Shown here in pieces: positions 1-8,288 of a stretch of 64,000 nt of DNA. Under the pieces are notes generated by a model. That model was not told where the DNA came from and searched no databases. It saw only the letters and a program-made list of their open reading frames with translations. The DNA is from G963666895 sp963666895 (GTDB lineage Bacteria > Desulfobacterota > Desulfovibrionia > Desulfovibrionales > Desulfovibrionaceae), in assembly GCA_963666895.2 (NCBI GenBank), contig CAXXNS010000003.1:210145-274144 (forward strand). The letters run 5' to 3'. A program made the translations under genes and the position numbers. Numbering within the stretch: position 1 is the stretch's first letter; each line of letters begins with the position of its first letter.

Positions 1-454
1 CGATGGATTCCTGCACGTTGCAGGCCACGATGGTCCCGGCGGGATCGACCACGCCCATTAGCTCATAGACCCCGTAGGTCTCCACCAGCCCCGCCAGTTC
101 ATCGCTGGTGGCCTTTACCACGGCCTGGTAGTTGGACGCCGGGGAAACCACGCGGTTGCCCTCGGCGTCGAAGCTCACGGACGGCGTCGTACTTACCGTC
201 AGGGGCTCGGCGATGGAGTCCTGGGTGGACGTGATGGCGATGTCCTTCTGCAGGTCGATGATCCAGCCGTCGATCTGCTTGGCCAGGTTTCCGGTCACCT
301 GGCTCATCTGGTCGCGGATTCCCGATTCCAGGGCGTCCTTGGAGCCCTCGAACGACAGGTACGTGCTCACCCCCATGCCGAGCACGATGACGCCGAGAAT
401 GGGCGCCAGGAACTTGGCCGCCAGCTTTCGGCTAAAGAAATGCAGAATCTTCAT
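1..454 (-). CDS. Methyl-accepting chemotaxis protein, N-terminal part (runs off the window)
   Basis: The first 151 codons of a membrane sensor, cut by the left edge of the window. The start ATG at 454-452 follows a GGGAGAG ribosome site. The protein begins MKILHFFSRKLAAKF, has one hydrophobic segment at about residues 14-34 (APILGVIVLGMGVS) and then an extracytoplasmic stretch (TGNLAKQIDGWIIDLQKDIA, residues about 53-72) of the helical kind seen at the start of Cache-type sensor domains. No signalling domain is visible because it would lie outside the window. It sits 22 bp downstream of cheW on the same strand, so it is probably the receptor of this chemosensory operon. A sensor kinase with the same N-terminal layout cannot be excluded. 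Confidence 0.7.
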   Translation of the reverse strand, partial: MKILHFFSRKLAAKFLAPILGVIVLGMGVSTYLSFEGSKDALESGIRDQMSQVTGNLAKQIDGWIIDLQKDIAITSTQDSIAEPLTVSTTPSVSFDAEGNRVVSPASNYQAVVKATSDELAGLVETYGVYELMGVVDPAGTIVACNVQESI

Positions 455-475
455 TGTTTCTCTCCCTTTTTTTGC

Positions 476-985
476 CTAGGCGACGGCCTCGGCCATCTTG
501 AGCGCTTCGTCCTCGTACAGCAGCTTGTCGGCGTCGAGCAGGATCTTTACTTCGTCACCGGTCTTGCCCATGCCCTTGATGTAGCGGCTGCTGGCCGCCT
601 TCTTCACCTTTGGCGGGGCCTGGACATCCGCATCCGGGATGTCGGCCACCTCCGAGACCGTGTCCACCACGAGTCCCATGGTGTTGTCCTGGACCTCGAC
701 TACGATGACGCAAGTGCGGTCGTCGTAGTCGCGGCGGTCCATCTTGAAACGGGTGCGCACGTCCATGACCGGAATGACCTGCCCGCGGAGGTTGATGACC
801 CCGCGCAGGAAGTTGGGCATTTCCGGCACTTCGGTGATCTTCTGGATGCCGATGATCTCGCGCACGTGCCTGATTTCGATGCCGTAGGTTTCTTCACCCA
901 GGTGGAAAGTGAGGTACTTCTCACGCTGGGTGTCCTCTTCGGCGTCGAACTGCTCCAGTTCGCTGGTTTCCACTTGTTCGCTCAC
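476..985 (-). CDS. cheW: CheW chemotaxis adaptor protein
   Basis: A 169-residue CheW that couples receptors to the CheA kinase in the cytoplasmic signalling array. After an acidic N-terminal tail (residues 1-22) a single CheW domain follows: YLTFHLGEETYGIEI, the typical VREIIG, and the conserved NLRGQVIPVMDVRTRF segment, ending with the ILLDADKLL strand. Its start codon overlaps the cheA stop by 4 bp (ATGA), which indicates translational coupling. The length is normal for the family. It is the third gene of a minus-strand operon (HATPase-STAS, cheA, cheW, MCP). Confidence 0.95.
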   Translation of the reverse strand: MSEQVETSELEQFDAEEDTQREKYLTFHLGEETYGIEIRHVREIIGIQKITEVPEMPNFLRGVINLRGQVIPVMDVRTRFKMDRRDYDDRTCVIVVEVQDNTMGLVVDTVSEVADIPDADVQAPPKVKKAASSRYIKGMGKTGDEVKILLDADKLLYEDEALKMAEAVA

Positions 986-3522
986 GCGTCCCCCCTCGGT
1001 TGCAAATTGTCCGCCGCATGCTCCGCGGCATCCATGAGGTTCTCCACGTCCAGGATGAGGCTGACTTCGCCGTCACCCAAAATGGTGCATCCTGATATTC
1101 CCTTGGCCGAGCCGGTCGTGCCGGGCATGGCCTTGATCACGGTCTGGTGGTGGCCCAGTATCTCGTCCGCGAACAGACAGATCTGCCGGTCGGCGGCGCC
1201 CACGCAGATGAGAATGCCTTCCTGCAGGTCGCTGAAGTCTCCGGTCGTTCCGTAGAAATCGTGCATGCGGACCACGGGCACCAACTCGCCGCGCACGTCG
1301 GCCAGCTCCTGGCCGTCCACGGACCGTGAGACCTGGCCGTCCACCGGGCGGAAGGACTGGCGGATGGAGAGCAGGGGGATGGTGTAGCGGGTGGTGCCCA
1401 CGCGCACGAGCATGCCGTCGATGATGGCCAGGGTCAGGGGGATGCGCAGGATCATGACCGATCCTTGGCCCGGGGTGCTTCGTACGTCCACGCGGCCCTT
1501 GATGCGTTCCAGATTGCGCTTGACCACGTCCATGCCCACGCCCCGGCCCGAAATGTCGGTCACCTTCTCCGCGGTGGAGAAGCCGGGCTCGAAGATGAGC
1601 CGGTATACGTCCTCGTCGCTCATGCGGGAGCCGTCGTCCGTGACCAGGCCCTGCTTGCGGGCCTTGTCCAGGATCTTGTCGCGGGGCAGGCCCCGCCCGT
1701 CGTCCGCTACCTTGATGACCACCTCGCCGCCCTCGTGCCCGGCCGAGATGGTCACCACGCCGGTCTCGGGCTTGCCCGCGGCCAGGCGGTCCTCCGGGGG
1801 CTCCAGGCCGTGGTCCACGCTGTTGCGGATCAGGTGCACCAGGGGGTCGCCCACCTGCTCGATGACCGTCTTGTCCACCTCGGTGTCCTCGCCCACCAGG
1901 TCCAGGCGGACCTTCTTGCCGGCCTTGGCCGACACGTCGTGGACCAGGCGGATCATGCGCCGGAAGGTGCGCGACAGCGGCACCATGCGTACGCTCATGG
2001 CCACGTCCTGCAGGTCCGAGACGATGCGGCGCAGGTTGTGCGCGGCCCGTTCGAAGCGTTCCGAGACCAGATCCTCCAGGTCCGGGTTGCGGGTGACCAT
2101 GGCTTCGCCGATGACCAGCTCGCCCACCAGGTTCATGAGGTCGTCCAGCTTGCCCAGATCCACGCGGATGTCGTTGCGTTCGGTCTTCTTGGCCGCGGTC
2201 GCGGTCCGGGTGGCCGCGGCCTCGCCCGGGGCCTGGTCCGGCTCGCTGGGCTCGGTCAGGGATTCCAGATCGCGCATGAGGCGCTCGGAGTGCGGGATGG
2301 TCCCTTCCTCGCCGTTGAGCAGGGAGGCCACGCCCGTGCGCAGGCCGTCCAGGGCGGCGAAGAGCACGCTGCGGTCGGCGTCGCGCCGGGGCGCCGTGGT
2401 CTCGCGGAAGAAGTCCAGGGCCGATTCCAGGCTGTGGCTGACGCGCTCCAGATCGGACGCGCCCACGATGCCCGCATTGCCCTTGAAGCTGTGGGTCAGG
2501 CGGAAGGCCTCGCGCAGGGAGTCGCTGGTGTCGGTGGGGTTGTCGAATATCTGGCAGAGGACCTCTTCCAGGCTTTCCAGCTGCTCGTCCGCCTCGGAGG
2601 CGAACTGCACGGCCATGTCCCCGGCCACTTCCTTGGACACGGGCTTGGCCTCCTCCTGGGCCGGGGACTCCAGGTCGCCGTCCAGGTCGATGACCAGGTC
2701 GTCGCCCTGGTCCGTGTCCTCCAGGCAGACGCCCGAGTCCGCGTCCTGGGCGTGCTCCAACAGGGCCTGCTTGTTCAGGACCGTGACCTGGTCGTCCTCC
2801 AGTCCCGTGGCCAGGGCGATGGTCTCCGGCCCGATGAGGGAGGAGAAGAGCACGTCGTAGTACAGCGGCCCCTCGGGAAGCCCCTCGGACAGGTCCTCGC
2901 CCAACTCCATGAGCTGGCCGTCCACGATCTCGCCCACCCCGTCCAGCTTCCGGACCAGTTCCACCGGGGTCTGCTTGCTGGACTTCCAGAGCTTGTCCAG
3001 GTCGTAGTGCAGTAAATAGAGGTATTCGTGGGCTGCGGGCAGCATCTTCAAGGTGCTTTTGGTCAGCTGGAACTGGACCTTGCAGCCGGCCGCCTCCTCC
3101 AGGTTCACGTCGGTCCGCATGTCCGCCTTGGCCTGGTCCGAGCTGGCCTCGGCCAGCAGCTTGAGCAGCTTGTCCCGAATGGGGGTGATGTCCACGTCGT
3201 TGCTCTCGGCCGGGGCCTCGAACATGGAGTTGACCATGTCCACCCCGGCCAGCAGGGCGTCGATGATCTCGCGGGTCAGCTGGATCTCGTCGGCCCGGAC
3301 CGCGGAGAGCAGGTTCTCCATGGCGTGGGACAGCTTGGCGATGGACGTCAGCTGCAGGAACCCGGCGCCGCCCTTGACCGAATGGATGGCCCGGAAGACC
3401 TTGTCCACCATGTCGCGGTCCGGATTGGCCGGATCGTCGGCCAGGCGCAGGAAATCGTCCTCGATGGTCTCGAAGTGGTCCTGCGCCTCGATGATGAATT
3501 CCTGGAGTATGCTTTCGTCCAT
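982..3522 (-). CDS. cheA: CheA chemotaxis histidine kinase with a second Hpt-like domain
   Basis: A cytoplasmic kinase of 846 residues. The N-terminal Hpt domain has its phosphorylatable histidine at H47 in FRAIHSVKGGAGF. A second Hpt-like segment near residues 305-350 contains RLTHSFKGNAG. Then come the dimerisation region (DDLMNLVGELVIGEAMVTR), the HATPase domain (NSVDHGLEPPEDR, DDGRGL, GRGVGMDVVKRN) and a C-terminal CheW-like domain. The start ATG has an AAGGAG site. Two Hpt domains are more than the usual single P1 domain, which points to a specialised chemosensory system rather than the plain flagellar one. No cheY or cheR/cheB is in the window. Confidence 0.95.
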   Translation of the reverse strand: MDESILQEFIIEAQDHFETIEDDFLRLADDPANPDRDMVDKVFRAIHSVKGGAGFLQLTSIAKLSHAMENLLSAVRADEIQLTREIIDALLAGVDMVNSMFEAPAESNDVDITPIRDKLLKLLAEASSDQAKADMRTDVNLEEAAGCKVQFQLTKSTLKMLPAAHEYLYLLHYDLDKLWKSSKQTPVELVRKLDGVGEIVDGQLMELGEDLSEGLPEGPLYYDVLFSSLIGPETIALATGLEDDQVTVLNKQALLEHAQDADSGVCLEDTDQGDDLVIDLDGDLESPAQEEAKPVSKEVAGDMAVQFASEADEQLESLEEVLCQIFDNPTDTSDSLREAFRLTHSFKGNAGIVGASDLERVSHSLESALDFFRETTAPRRDADRSVLFAALDGLRTGVASLLNGEEGTIPHSERLMRDLESLTEPSEPDQAPGEAAATRTATAAKKTERNDIRVDLGKLDDLMNLVGELVIGEAMVTRNPDLEDLVSERFERAAHNLRRIVSDLQDVAMSVRMVPLSRTFRRMIRLVHDVSAKAGKKVRLDLVGEDTEVDKTVIEQVGDPLVHLIRNSVDHGLEPPEDRLAAGKPETGVVTISAGHEGGEVVIKVADDGRGLPRDKILDKARKQGLVTDDGSRMSDEDVYRLIFEPGFSTAEKVTDISGRGVGMDVVKRNLERIKGRVDVRSTPGQGSVMILRIPLTLAIIDGMLVRVGTTRYTIPLLSIRQSFRPVDGQVSRSVDGQELADVRGELVPVVRMHDFYGTTGDFSDLQEGILICVGAADRQICLFADEILGHHQTVIKAMPGTTGSAKGISGCTILGDGEVSLILDVENLMDAAEHAADNLQPRGDA

Positions 3523-3525
3523 GTT

Positions 3526-4260
3526 CTAGGCTCCTTGGCCCGGGAATCGATAGAACCGGGACAGGCGGGTCATGTGGAAGAGCCGGGCAATATCGCGTTG
3601 GGCGTTGACGATCTCAAGCTCCGGCTCCAGGCCGCGCTTCTTGAGCATGTTGTTGAAGACCACGAACAGGGACAGGCTGATGGAGTCGATTTCGGCCACG
3701 TTGACCAGGTCGAAGCGGAACTTGCCGTGCCCGCTCTGGGCCAGGTCCAACAGGGTGGTTCGGAAGTTCTCGGCCGCTTCCCCGGCGATGTCCGTGTTGG
3801 GCCGGATCACCTGCCAGTCGTCCAGAAGTTCGATCTGGAACAGGGTCTTCTGGGGCAGGCGAAGCTCCACCGTGACCTGGTTGCCCGCCTCGTTGAAGCG
3901 GATCCATTCGGCCAGGTCGTTGACCAGGGGCAGGCCCCGCCGGTGCTCCTCGTCGGCGCCGGGCATGGTCATGTCCAGGGCCTGGTGGTCGAAGCCCTCT
4001 CCCTGGTCCTTGACCGTGAGCAGGAACTGGCCGGGCCGCTCCCGCTCCAGGATGGCCGTGGCCGTCAGGCTCGGGTCGCGCTTGTTGCCGTGGTCCAGGG
4101 CGTTGTTGACCAACTCGCGAAAGGCCAGCAGGAGGATGGATTCGTTCTCGCTCTCCTCCTCGGTCAGGAAGGATTGGATGGCCAGGACGGCGTCGCTCAG
4201 GTCCGAGGCCGCGGGGCCGATGGTCAGGGTGAGTTGACTGTGTTCGTCCGGGGGGTTCAT
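3526..4260 (-). CDS. RsbW-like HATPase fused to a STAS domain
   Basis: A 244-residue cytoplasmic protein. Residues about 10-130 are an anti-sigma-kinase-type HATPase: LLLAFRELVNNALDHGNKR is the N box and VKDQGEGFDH the G1 box. Residues about 150-244 form a STAS-like domain (FRFDLVNVAEIDSISLSLFV) with the Ser-containing loop expected of anti-sigma antagonists. It is the first gene of the chemosensory operon, 3 bp upstream of cheA. In the RsbW/RsbV family the kinase and its STAS partner are normally separate chains, so here both halves of a switch are joined. What it switches is not shown by the sequence; the neighbours suggest an input to, or output from, the CheA array. Confidence 0.8.
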   Translation of the reverse strand: MNPPDEHSQLTLTIGPAASDLSDAVLAIQSFLTEEESENESILLLAFRELVNNALDHGNKRDPSLTATAILERERPGQFLLTVKDQGEGFDHQALDMTMPGADEEHRRGLPLVNDLAEWIRFNEAGNQVTVELRLPQKTLFQIELLDDWQVIRPNTDIAGEAAENFRTTLLDLAQSGHGKFRFDLVNVAEIDSISLSLFVVFNNMLKKRGLEPELEIVNAQRDIARLFHMTRLSRFYRFPGQGA

Positions 4261-4828
4261 GCTATGACTCCTTGCTCTCTGCCGTCCCGATCAGTTCCAG
4301 AGGTCGATCCGTGAACCGAAAAAAAGGGAGATACTCCATCCATATCACAAAAAAAGGGTGGGGTGCATAGGAAAATGCACTGTGGCTGGTTCATGGTCGT
4401 GCCCGTGGTCATGTACGGACTATTGAAAGAAACGTTCCATTCCGATGGCATAATATAATATATTGTAATATAGGTATTTTTTTTCATACTTCGCAGAATG
4501 AGAAGGCGGTGCGAAAAGTAACGGCGGGCGGGATTTTTCATCTTAACATCTTTGAATCATTGAACCGGAACGGTCCGCCTGGAATCGGACGCCGTAACGT
4601 TTTGTTACGTGCTCAAATCGGCCGTTCCGGATCAACAGTGTTGCCGGATCGATACGGGGCGGATACGGGGCAGGCGGCCGGGGCTTTGGAAAAGGCGGAC
4701 AACGAGGTATGATGGCCAGGGCGGTTTCTCGGCCCCTGGGGGCACGTTTTTTCCTTTTTGCCCGCAGGATTTCCAGGGCCGGATCGTTTGATTTGGTATC
4801 CCGATGGAAAATGGATAGGGAGATACAT
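4261..4828. other. Intergenic region between divergent operons
   Basis: A 568-bp region between the minus-strand chemosensory operon and the plus-strand anti-sigma operon. It is clearly more AT-rich than the surroundings around 4440-4490 (TATAATATATTG and a T8 run), as expected for a promoter region serving both directions. I could not fix a convincing -35/-10 pair. No gene was recognised. Confidence 0.5.
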
Positions 4829-5242
4829 ATGGACTGCGTGAACGTGATTCGACTTATGGACCGCTGGCTGGACGGCGAATTGGGGCCGGAACAGGCCCGC
4901 GCCGTGGCCCTGCACATGGAGGGCTGCCCCTCCTGCTCGGCCCAGGCGGCCCAGGCCCTGGACCTGAACAGGATTCTGGACGCCCTGCCCGCGCCCAAGG
5001 CGCCGGGAGGGCTCAAGCGACGGATATTGACCGCCATCCGGAACGAACAGGACCGCTTTTCCCTGGCCGACTGGTGGCGTTCCCTGGGCGCGGCGGCCCG
5101 GGGCGCAGCCCTGGCCATGGCCCTGGCCGGCATCCTCCTGGGCGGCCTCATGGGCCGGCAGACCGGGACCGTCAGCGGCACGGAGCAGGCCCAGGGGCCC
5201 TACGCCAACTACATCCTGGCCGACAACGGAGACTGGTTATGA
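4829..5242 (+). CDS. Zinc-finger anti-sigma factor
   Basis: A 137-residue membrane-anchored anti-sigma factor expected to hold the ECF sigma encoded two genes downstream. The N-terminal ZAS motif is present: C3, then H29-x3-C33-x2-C36 (LHMEGCPSCSAQA). One hydrophobic segment at about residues 88-108 (AALAMALAGILLGGLMG) anchors it in the membrane. The start was placed at ATG 4829, which has AGGGAG eight bases upstream; an in-frame ATG at 4811 has no such site. The next gene starts inside its stop codon. The order anti-sigma, sensor, sigma is that of cnrY-cnrX-cnrH rather than the usual sigma-first order. Confidence 0.85.
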   Translation: MDCVNVIRLMDRWLDGELGPEQARAVALHMEGCPSCSAQAAQALDLNRILDALPAPKAPGGLKRRILTAIRNEQDRFSLADWWRSLGAAARGAALAMALAGILLGGLMGRQTGTVSGTEQAQGPYANYILADNGDWL

Positions 5243-5724
5243 GCCGGAACTTGCCGCGCTTTCTGCTGATCTTTTCCCTGGCCCTGAACGTGGGCTTCCT
5301 GGCCTTCTTCCTGCGCCCGCTGGTCTTCGGTTTTCCCGAGCACCGGCCGCCCAGGTTTCCGACCGAGGAGGTCATCACCAGCCTGGATTTGCCCGCGGAC
5401 ACTGAACAGTCCCTGCGCGAGCTCATGGAGGATTTCGGGGACCGGCTGCACGCCAACGAGGAGGCCCTCCAGACCGCCCGGGTCCACTCCCTGGAAGTGC
5501 TGGCCACGCCGGGTCCCCTGGACGAAGAGGGCCTGGAGCGCAACAAGCAGGAGTTGATGGAGCTTCACGAGGAACGGCTCCAGATGCTTTTCGCCCACGC
5601 CCAGTCCGTGGAGGTCACCCTCGGCCCTGAATTGCGGACCCGGTTTTTCTCCTTCCTGCTGGAGCGCCTCCAGGAGCGGCATGGATCGGGACCGGGCCCC
5701 GGGGAAGGGCCTGGCGGAGAGTGA
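5239..5724 (+). CDS. CnrX/Spy-like periplasmic metal- or stress-sensor protein
   Basis: A 161-residue protein with an N-terminal membrane segment (residues about 8-28, FLLIFSLALNVGFLAFFLRP) and a periplasmic all-helical domain. Charged helices such as ELMELHEERLQMLFAHAQSV resemble the heavy-metal-resistance sensor family (CnrX, CpxP, Spy; Pfam Metal_resist). Expected role: bind metal or misfolded protein in the periplasm and release the anti-sigma factor. Start and stop overlap both neighbours (ATGA at 5239; stop 5722-5724 overlaps the sigma-factor start), so the three genes are translationally coupled. The family assignment rests on architecture and context; I see no definite metal ligand set beyond His and Glu residues. 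Confidence 0.65.
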   Translation: MSRNLPRFLLIFSLALNVGFLAFFLRPLVFGFPEHRPPRFPTEEVITSLDLPADTEQSLRELMEDFGDRLHANEEALQTARVHSLEVLATPGPLDEEGLERNKQELMELHEERLQMLFAHAQSVEVTLGPELRTRFFSFLLERLQERHGSGPGPGEGPGGE

Positions 5725-6275
5725 TGCGGTTTCCAAGCCGTTACGCCGACAAGCCGGACTGGGATCTTGTCCAACTGGCTGCCCAGGGCCGCGAGGCTCC
5801 CTTTGCGGAATTGCTGACCCGCCATCAGGATGCGGTTTTCCGGTTCATCCGCGGCATGCTGCGCGACGCCGACGAGGCCGCGGACCTGACCCAGGAGACA
5901 TTTCTCCGATTCTATCGAAACATGGGAAATTATCGTCCGGAGGCAGCCTTGCGAACCCTTCTCTTTCGCATCGCCAAGAATCTGTGTATCGACCATATCC
6001 GGCGTTCCCGGCCCGTGTACATGGAGACCCCGCCGGAACCCGTGGAGCACGACACCCCGGACCTGGCCCTGCAGCGGGCCCAGGCCATGCGAATCCTGAC
6101 CGAGGCGGTTTCCGAGCTGCCGGACAGCCAGCGCATGGTGGTGCTCCTGCGCCACAGCGAGAACCTGCGCTACAACCAGATCGCCGAGGTCATGGACACC
6201 AGCGTGTCGGCCGTGGAGTCGCTTCTGGTGCGGGCCAGGAAGAGTTTGCGCGCCCGGCTCGAGGCCGGGGCCTGA
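5724..6275 (+). CDS. ECF-family RNA polymerase sigma factor
   Basis: A 183-residue sigma-70-like factor with region 2 (AVFRFIRGMLRDADEAADLTQETFLRFY, quoted in part: DADEAADLTQETFLRF) and region 4 (LPDSQRMVVLLRHSENLRYN then IAEVMDTSVSAVESLLVRA), the usual ECF helix-turn-helix. ATG 5724 is preferred over GTG 5721 because GGAG ends at 5719, four bases before it. It is the last gene of the operon with the zinc-finger anti-sigma and the periplasmic sensor; the predicted job is transcription of an envelope- or metal-stress regulon. No auto-regulated promoter motif was identified upstream of the operon. Confidence 0.92.
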   Translation: MRFPSRYADKPDWDLVQLAAQGREAPFAELLTRHQDAVFRFIRGMLRDADEAADLTQETFLRFYRNMGNYRPEAALRTLLFRIAKNLCIDHIRRSRPVYMETPPEPVEHDTPDLALQRAQAMRILTEAVSELPDSQRMVVLLRHSENLRYNQIAEVMDTSVSAVESLLVRARKSLRARLEAGA

Positions 6276-6487
6276 CTCGGTCCGGCATGGACCGCGGTCG
6301 GTTCTTTGATGTGGTCCTCTTCGCGATCCCCTTGAATGGCGGGGCTTGCCAAAAAAATAATCGACTTTTGCGAAATTTCAGCGCCGGGTTTTCCTCCTCG
6401 TGCGTTTAGTATTGAAGAGGCCTCGGGCGCCCTTATGAGGTGGGGTGCGCTTGTGGCTTGAATTCCATTGGGTTGGGAGGGCGCCAT

Positions 6488-7186
6488 ATGACCCGCGTGT
6501 TGATCGTCGATGACGACAAGGAATTGTGTAATCTTCTGACGGATTACCTGGCCGGGGAAGGCATCGAATCGGACCAGGAGTATTCCGGCGGCGGCGGACT
6601 GGCGGCCCTGCGCTCCAAGGAGTACGACCTGATGCTCCTGGACGTGTTGCTTCCGGACATGACCGGATTCGACGTCATGAAGGATATCCGCAGCGAATCC
6701 GACGTGCCGGTGATCATGCTCACCGGGTGCGACCAGGAGGCGGACCGCGTTTTGGGCCTGGAAATGGGCGCGGACGACTACGTTTCCAAGCCCCTGCGGC
6801 TTCGGGAACTGCTGGCCCGCATTCGGGTGGTGCTGCGCCGCGTGTCCGTGGCCGAGCACCTGGGACCCAAGCGGGACGGCGGCGAACGGCTCACGGTCGG
6901 CAACCTGGACATCCATTCCGGCTCCCGCAGGGTGCGGGTCCAGGGCAGGGACGTTCCCCTGACCGCGGCCGAGTTCGGCATCCTGGAGCAGCTGGCCCAG
7001 GAATCGGGCCAGGTGGTCGGCCGGGAGACCTTGATCAACAAGGCCCTGGGCAACCCGGACAGCGTGGACGACTGCGTGCTCAACGTGCACATCTGCAACC
7101 TGCGCCGCAAACTGGGCGAGGACGTGACCATCAAGACGGTGCGCGGCTGGGGTTACCTGCTGGCCTCGGAAGAGGCCCCGGTGTGA
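6488..7186 (+). CDS. OmpR-family response regulator
   Basis: A 232-residue cytoplasmic regulator with an N-terminal receiver (acidic pair D8-D9-D10, phospho-acceptor D52 in LMLLDVLLPDMTG, K in DDYVSKPL) and a C-terminal winged-helix DNA-binding domain (LTAAEFGILEQLAQ, VLNVHICNLRRKLGE, IKTVRGWGYLL). ATG 6488 follows a GGGAGG site. No partner histidine kinase is adjacent: the upstream gene is the ECF sigma, 212 bp away, and the downstream gene a DUF1858 protein. It is therefore an orphan regulator within this window. Confidence 0.93.
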   Translation: MTRVLIVDDDKELCNLLTDYLAGEGIESDQEYSGGGGLAALRSKEYDLMLLDVLLPDMTGFDVMKDIRSESDVPVIMLTGCDQEADRVLGLEMGADDYVSKPLRLRELLARIRVVLRRVSVAEHLGPKRDGGERLTVGNLDIHSGSRRVRVQGRDVPLTAAEFGILEQLAQESGQVVGRETLINKALGNPDSVDDCVLNVHICNLRRKLGEDVTIKTVRGWGYLLASEEAPV

Positions 7187-7261
7187 GGTCGTTCATGCCC
7201 CCGGGCCCGCCTTGACAGGTTGGGGCGGGGGGTATTGGATGGGAGGCCGGAGGCCGGAGCA

Positions 7262-7471
7262 ATGACCAAGATCACCCCGGAAATGACCCTGCTGGACATC
7301 GTGCATCGCTGGCAGGCCACCATCCCCGTGTTCCAGGCCCGGGACGGGCAGGCCGGGGAATGTCTCATGTGCCAGGCCCTGTTCGAGACCGTGGGCCAGG
7401 TGGCCGAACGCTACGGCCTGGACCTGGACGCGTTGCTGGCCGACCTGGAAAAGGCCGTCCGGGAGGACTGA
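7262..7471 (+). CDS. DUF1858-type small protein (hybrid-cluster-protein-associated)
   Basis: A 69-residue protein of the DUF1858 / prismane-associated redox-disulfide type: ITPEMTLLDIVHRWQATIPV, then the CLMC motif (residues about 35-38) and an amphipathic helix. Members of this family are found fused to or near nitrite/sulfite reductase-like and hybrid cluster proteins and probably act in redox or Fe-S sensing. Here it stands alone, 75 bp after the response regulator gene. The two cysteines are spaced CxxC, which is compatible with a redox disulfide or metal binding. No closer function can be given. Confidence 0.7.
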   Translation: MTKITPEMTLLDIVHRWQATIPVFQARDGQAGECLMCQALFETVGQVAERYGLDLDALLADLEKAVRED

Positions 7472-7479
7472 GTCCGCGT

Positions 7480-7948
7480 CTATTCCTTGTCGAGCTGGTC
7501 CGAGATATACTCGCGGATCTTGAGCAGGTCGGCGCGCAGCGGCTTCAGCCTGTTTTCGGACACCAGGGCCATGATCTCGGCATCCAGCGCGTCGGCCACC
7601 CGTATCAGCTTTTCGCACAGCTCCAGCCCCTTGGGACAGATGTCCACCAGCTTGACACGCCGGTCCCTTGGCATGGCGGGATGCGGCGCACGAATCCGTC
7701 TTTTTCCAGGCCGTCGAGCATGTGGACCAGGGTCGGCCTCGCGCACGCCCACCAGCCTGGCCAGGGTCGGTCTGGGACGTGGGCACGGCCAGCCAGTTCA
7801 GGGCCAGGAGCACGGTCCACCGGGCCCGGCTCATGCCGTAGGGCTTCATGCGTTCGTCCAGGAGCGCCTGCCAGCCCCGGCCGAGGATGATGACGATCGC
7901 TCCCATCTTGTCCATGTCGCGTTTTCGTGCCAGCAGTTCCTTGGACAT
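7480..7948 (-). pseudogene. MarR-family regulator, broken by about four +1 frameshifts
   Basis: Joining frames gives a normal MarR protein of about 155 residues. It opens MSKELLARKRDMDKMGAIVI, reads ARWTVLLALNWLAVPTSQT, and after corrections contains LVGVREATLVHMLDGLEKDG and the winged-helix signature RRIPHAKDRRVKLVD. Four one-base insertions explain the breaks: an extra C before GACCCTGG twice (near 7787 and 7742) and extra C and G in the wing (near 7672 and 7664). Start ATG at 7948-7946 has GGGAGG. Its operator-like repeats lie at 8121-8145. Because all four errors have the same sign and type as in the next ten genes, I think the gene is intact in the organism. Confidence 0.7.
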
Positions 7949-8090
7949 GACGCCTCCCGTTGGTTCCTTGGAAGTCTTTTCCATTCCTTGTCCTCGTCGT
8001 CTTTCTCCCGCCGGGGGCCTGCTCCTGGCCGCAACCGGCAAGGGCAAGAGATACCAGGACGAACAACAGGCAAAAACGGGACACCTTCAT
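7949..8090 (-). other. Possible lipoprotein leader upstream of the MarR gene
   Basis: On the minus strand an ATG at 8090-8088 opens MKVSRFCLLFVLVSLALAGC, a good lipoprotein signal peptide with a lipobox ending at Cys20. It continues as GQEQAPGG and then loses any recognisable character while running into the MarR start. Such leaders begin RND efflux membrane-fusion proteins, which often neighbour MarR genes, so this may be a truncated efflux gene or a small lipoprotein. The frame may also be affected by the insertions common in this stretch. Confidence 0.3.
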
Positions 8091-8120
8091 ATGCGAGGCC
8101 CCGGACAAGGATATGGATAC

Positions 8121-8145
8121 TAGCATCCTAATCGTTAGCATCCTA
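8121..8145. promoter_or_regulatory. Direct repeat TAGCATCCTA x2, candidate MarR operator
   Basis: TAGCATCCTA occurs at 8121-8130 and 8136-8145, period 15 bp. Each repeat is itself an interrupted TAG...CTA palindrome, the form many MarR sites take. A further palindrome TTGACTTGTCAA lies at 8177-8188. Both lie upstream of the MarR reading frame and of the divergent DUF134-NifX gene. Confidence 0.4.
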
Positions 8146-8232
8146 TCTTTTGTCTGGATCCATAAGCCGCGCTTTGTTGACTTGTCAAGAATCAGGACCG
8201 GGCTTTTTTTGTTGAAAATCGTTATCAACCCA

Positions 8233-8260
8233 TTGACTTTGTCCGGCGCAGGGCTTAAAT
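8233..8260 (+). promoter_or_regulatory. Candidate sigma-70 promoter for the DUF134-NifX gene
   Basis: TTGACT at 8233-8238 and TTAAAT at 8255-8260 are separated by 16 bp and end 28 bp before the start codon at 8289. The region just upstream is AT-rich. Confidence 0.45.
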
Positions 8261-8288
8261 GCGCATACGAGCAAAACACGGAGGCAGG

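Noticed and set aside
4257..4541. 94-codon minus-strand frame upstream of the HATPase-STAS gene
   Set aside because: Low-complexity, AT-rich region with no domain or convincing ribosome site; better explained as promoter region.
7949..8090. An RND efflux membrane-fusion gene next to MarR
   Set aside because: Only a lipoprotein-type leader is visible; no fusion-protein or pump domain follows, so no efflux operon is claimed.
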